DNA of 64,000 nt. It comes from an uncultured Lachnospiraceae bacterium. GTDB taxonomy: Bacteria; Bacillota; Clostridia; Lachnospirales; Lachnospiraceae. Numbering within the stretch: the stretch's first letter is position 1; each line of letters opens with the position of its first letter. Under the pieces are notes generated by a model that was given only the letters and a program-made list of their open reading frames with translations, was not told the origin of the DNA and made no database searches. Position numbers and translations under genes: made by a program. Shown piece by piece: positions 62,177 through 64,000 of the stretch. The stretch is from positions 1-64,000 of the forward strand of contig CANQTG010000001.1 in the NCBI GenBank assembly GCA_947626715.1, read 5' to 3'.

Positions 62177-63391
62177 TTAACATCCTATTAATTCTATCCA
62201 CTTACTAACCATTCGGGACACATCTAGATCAGCTATTCTATTTTCAATATTACTTTTAAAGAAAAGATATAACTTTTGATCTGTAAGTATTCGGATTATA
62301 CCTTCCGCTAAAAGTGTTTCCTCTTTTGTTATTGGTTCACGCCCATCATACATATTACCATCGCACTTTGGCGTCAAAATTCCACATGAGGAAATCTCTA
62401 TATTGTCTGTTACTCTCTTATACGGATCCGTTAAAGGCGCCAATATCTCTCTAGGACCATAATCAATATCTGTTGAAACTACAGGAACTTTTAAACATAT
62501 TGCCTCTGCTATTACATTCGAAAACCCTTCATGCACAGAGGATACCACAAGCGCCTTTGCTCTTGCCAAATATGGAAATGGGTTTCTGCAAAATCCTCCA
62601 AATACAATATTTTCTGACAAATCCAATTCTTTTACCAATCTCTTCAAATATTTTTCTTGGCTTCCCTTTCCCAAAATAATAAGTTTAATATCTGGTATTC
62701 TTTCTTTCACCTTCACAATCGCTCTAATTAAATGCCAAAATGCTTTAGGAGGTTCCAATCTTCCCATGGCAACTATTAAATGACTGGTTTCTACTCTTTC
62801 CAGAATCCCTTTTTCAGGATTCTCATATGACAATTCTTTAATTCTTGCAACATCAAAACCATTTAAGATTGTTACCACCTTTTCTTTTGGAAGTCTATAA
62901 TTATCCACTAATTCACTGCTTACTCCTGCAGATACTCCTATTATATAATCTGCATATTTATAGAATATTTTTACAAGCGGATCAACAATATATCGATATA
63001 CTTTCTGCGTTTTAAATGCAGAAAGATTACAATGCACTGATAACAAAACTTTACAGTACTGTTTTCCAGAAACAACATTAGCAATATTAGCGCTATCCAT
63101 AAAACTTATTACTGCCGTATATTTTTTTTTCTTTTTTAACTTTCTCAATCTAATAACTCTTAATAAAAACACATATATTTGATAAAATATATTCTGCCTA
63201 TCCTTAACAGGCAAGACACCCAGATCAATCAATCTGCCTTTATATGGAAAAACGATATTACTAATATCATTTAGTATAATATCAATTTCCCAATCATCAG
63301 GGAAATTCGTTACCATATTAGACAAAATCCTCTGTGCTCCGCCTTCATTCAAAGATGATATTACAAACGCCACTTTTTTCCCCATTTTCAC
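62177..63391 (-). CDS. GT4 family glycosyltransferase
   Basis: VAFVISSLNEGGAQRILSNMVTNFPDDWEIDII...VSSVHEGFSNVIAEAICLKVPVVSTD. Confidence 0.94.
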   Translation of the reverse strand: MKMGKKVAFVISSLNEGGAQRILSNMVTNFPDDWEIDIILNDISNIVFPYKGRLIDLGVLPVKDRQNIFYQIYVFLLRVIRLRKLKKKKKYTAVISFMDSANIANVVSGKQYCKVLLSVHCNLSAFKTQKVYRYIVDPLVKIFYKYADYIIGVSAGVSSELVDNYRLPKEKVVTILNGFDVARIKELSYENPEKGILERVETSHLIVAMGRLEPPKAFWHLIRAIVKVKERIPDIKLIILGKGSQEKYLKRLVKELDLSENIVFGGFCRNPFPYLARAKALVVSSVHEGFSNVIAEAICLKVPVVSTDIDYGPREILAPLTDPYKRVTDNIEISSCGILTPKCDGNMYDGREPITKEETLLAEGIIRILTDQKLYLFFKSNIENRIADLDVSRMVSKWIELIGC

Positions 63392-63392
63392 T

Positions 63393-64000
63393 TTAATCCT
63401 TATATATTAATTTTTCTTTTTTTATTCGATACCTTTTTAATATTCCCAGCAGTACGCATGTCCAATTTAAGCCTATTATTTTTAACATACAGCGAATTAT
63501 CTTTTCCTCCCTTTCTTCTGTATAATCCAAATAAAAAAGCAGTTTTTTTATCATTCTAAACATTTCTTTTTTTTCTTCTTTTTCAAATAAATACATATTT
63601 CCTAAAATATTATGACAAAGCGACTTTGCAAACGTTTTGCGAAATGCCAAAAGCAGCTCATTATCCAGCTCCTTTTCATCTAAATATGCCTCCCAATCAA
63701 TCAAATTCAAAAGTTCATCATACTTCCACTGTTTATTCCTTAATGCAGAAGTGGAATTCTCACCAAATCGACGGTAAAAATAAAAAGAACTTATCATTAC
63801 TACACAATCTGCTTCCAGTACTACTCTATCAATTAATGCAAAGTCTTCTGCCAGTCTCCCTTTAGGAAATCGAAATCTATGTTGTTTCCAAAAATCCAAA
63901 CGATAACATTTCCCGCACGGGCTCCAGTTAGAGGCTGTTTTCATCGTTTTTATAAGTGTATCTCTGCCAGACATACCTTGATAATCTTTAGATTCCCAAT
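63393..64000 (-). CDS. GT2 family glycosyltransferase, C-terminal part (5' end beyond window)
   Basis: Frame stays open to 64000 (...WESKDYQGMSGRDTLIKTMKTASNWSPCGKCYRLDFWKQHRFRFPKGRLAEDFALIDRVVLEA); parallels KIRANWSAAGKIFRRSFWQEKNFQFKLNRLAEDFQLIDKIIIEA in 59192-60169. Confidence 0.8.
   Translation of the reverse strand, partial: WESKDYQGMSGRDTLIKTMKTASNWSPCGKCYRLDFWKQHRFRFPKGRLAEDFALIDRVVLEADCVVMISSFYFYRRFGENSTSALRNKQWKYDELLNLIDWEAYLDEKELDNELLLAFRKTFAKSLCHNILGNMYLFEKEEKKEMFRMIKKLLFYLDYTEEREEKIIRCMLKIIGLNWTCVLLGILKRYRIKKEKLIYKD

Noticed and set aside
1-64000. CRISPR arrays, tRNA/rRNA genes, transposases, phage or defence genes
   Set aside because: None recognised: no regularly spaced repeats, no tRNA-like cloverleaf noticed, no integrase/transposase motifs in the ORF track.

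Overview
The window is one continuous, gene-dense surface-glycan biosynthesis and export locus, probably from a Clostridia/Lachnospiraceae-type Firmicute (inferred from composition and families). It holds about 45 CDSs: GT2, GT4, GT6, GT11, GT23-like and GT39-like glycosyltransferases, three PglK/MsbA-like ABC exporters, one Wzx-like flippase, two MBOAT+SGNH acylation pairs, an acyltransferase-3, two CotH-kinase-like proteins and nucleotide-sugar enzymes. No rRNA, tRNA, CRISPR or transposase was seen. About 0-32 kb is GC-rich and about 32-64 kb is AT-rich, with the switch near 32.0 kb. The strongest observations are as follows. (1) A G8 homopolymer breaks a fucosyltransferase-like gene near 37.5 kb; one extra G restores a longer N-terminus with the expected family motif. 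A second G8 lies in frame in a GT39-like gene (34.56 kb) and a G7 lies in a radical-SAM/FkbM chimera (42.36 kb), which suggests a multigene phase-variable glycan locus. (2) There is a CDP-3,6-dideoxyhexose set (rfbF, rfbG, rfbH, SDR) with a TPP-dependent ALS-like enzyme (a YerE-like branched-sugar hypothesis) and a degenerate RfbF paralogue. (3) A KdsC-like HAD/GmhA-like SIS fusion sits next to a short NeuB-like synthase. (4) A GT6 (ABO-type, NxN motif) and a GT11 alpha-1,2-fucosyltransferase lie close together, suggesting blood-group-like glycan mimicry. (5) A parallel MBOAT-SGNH-CotH module occurs twice. (6) A roughly 270-bp multi-hairpin element lies near 24.0-24.27 kb. All assignments come from reading motifs by eye; no database search was run.
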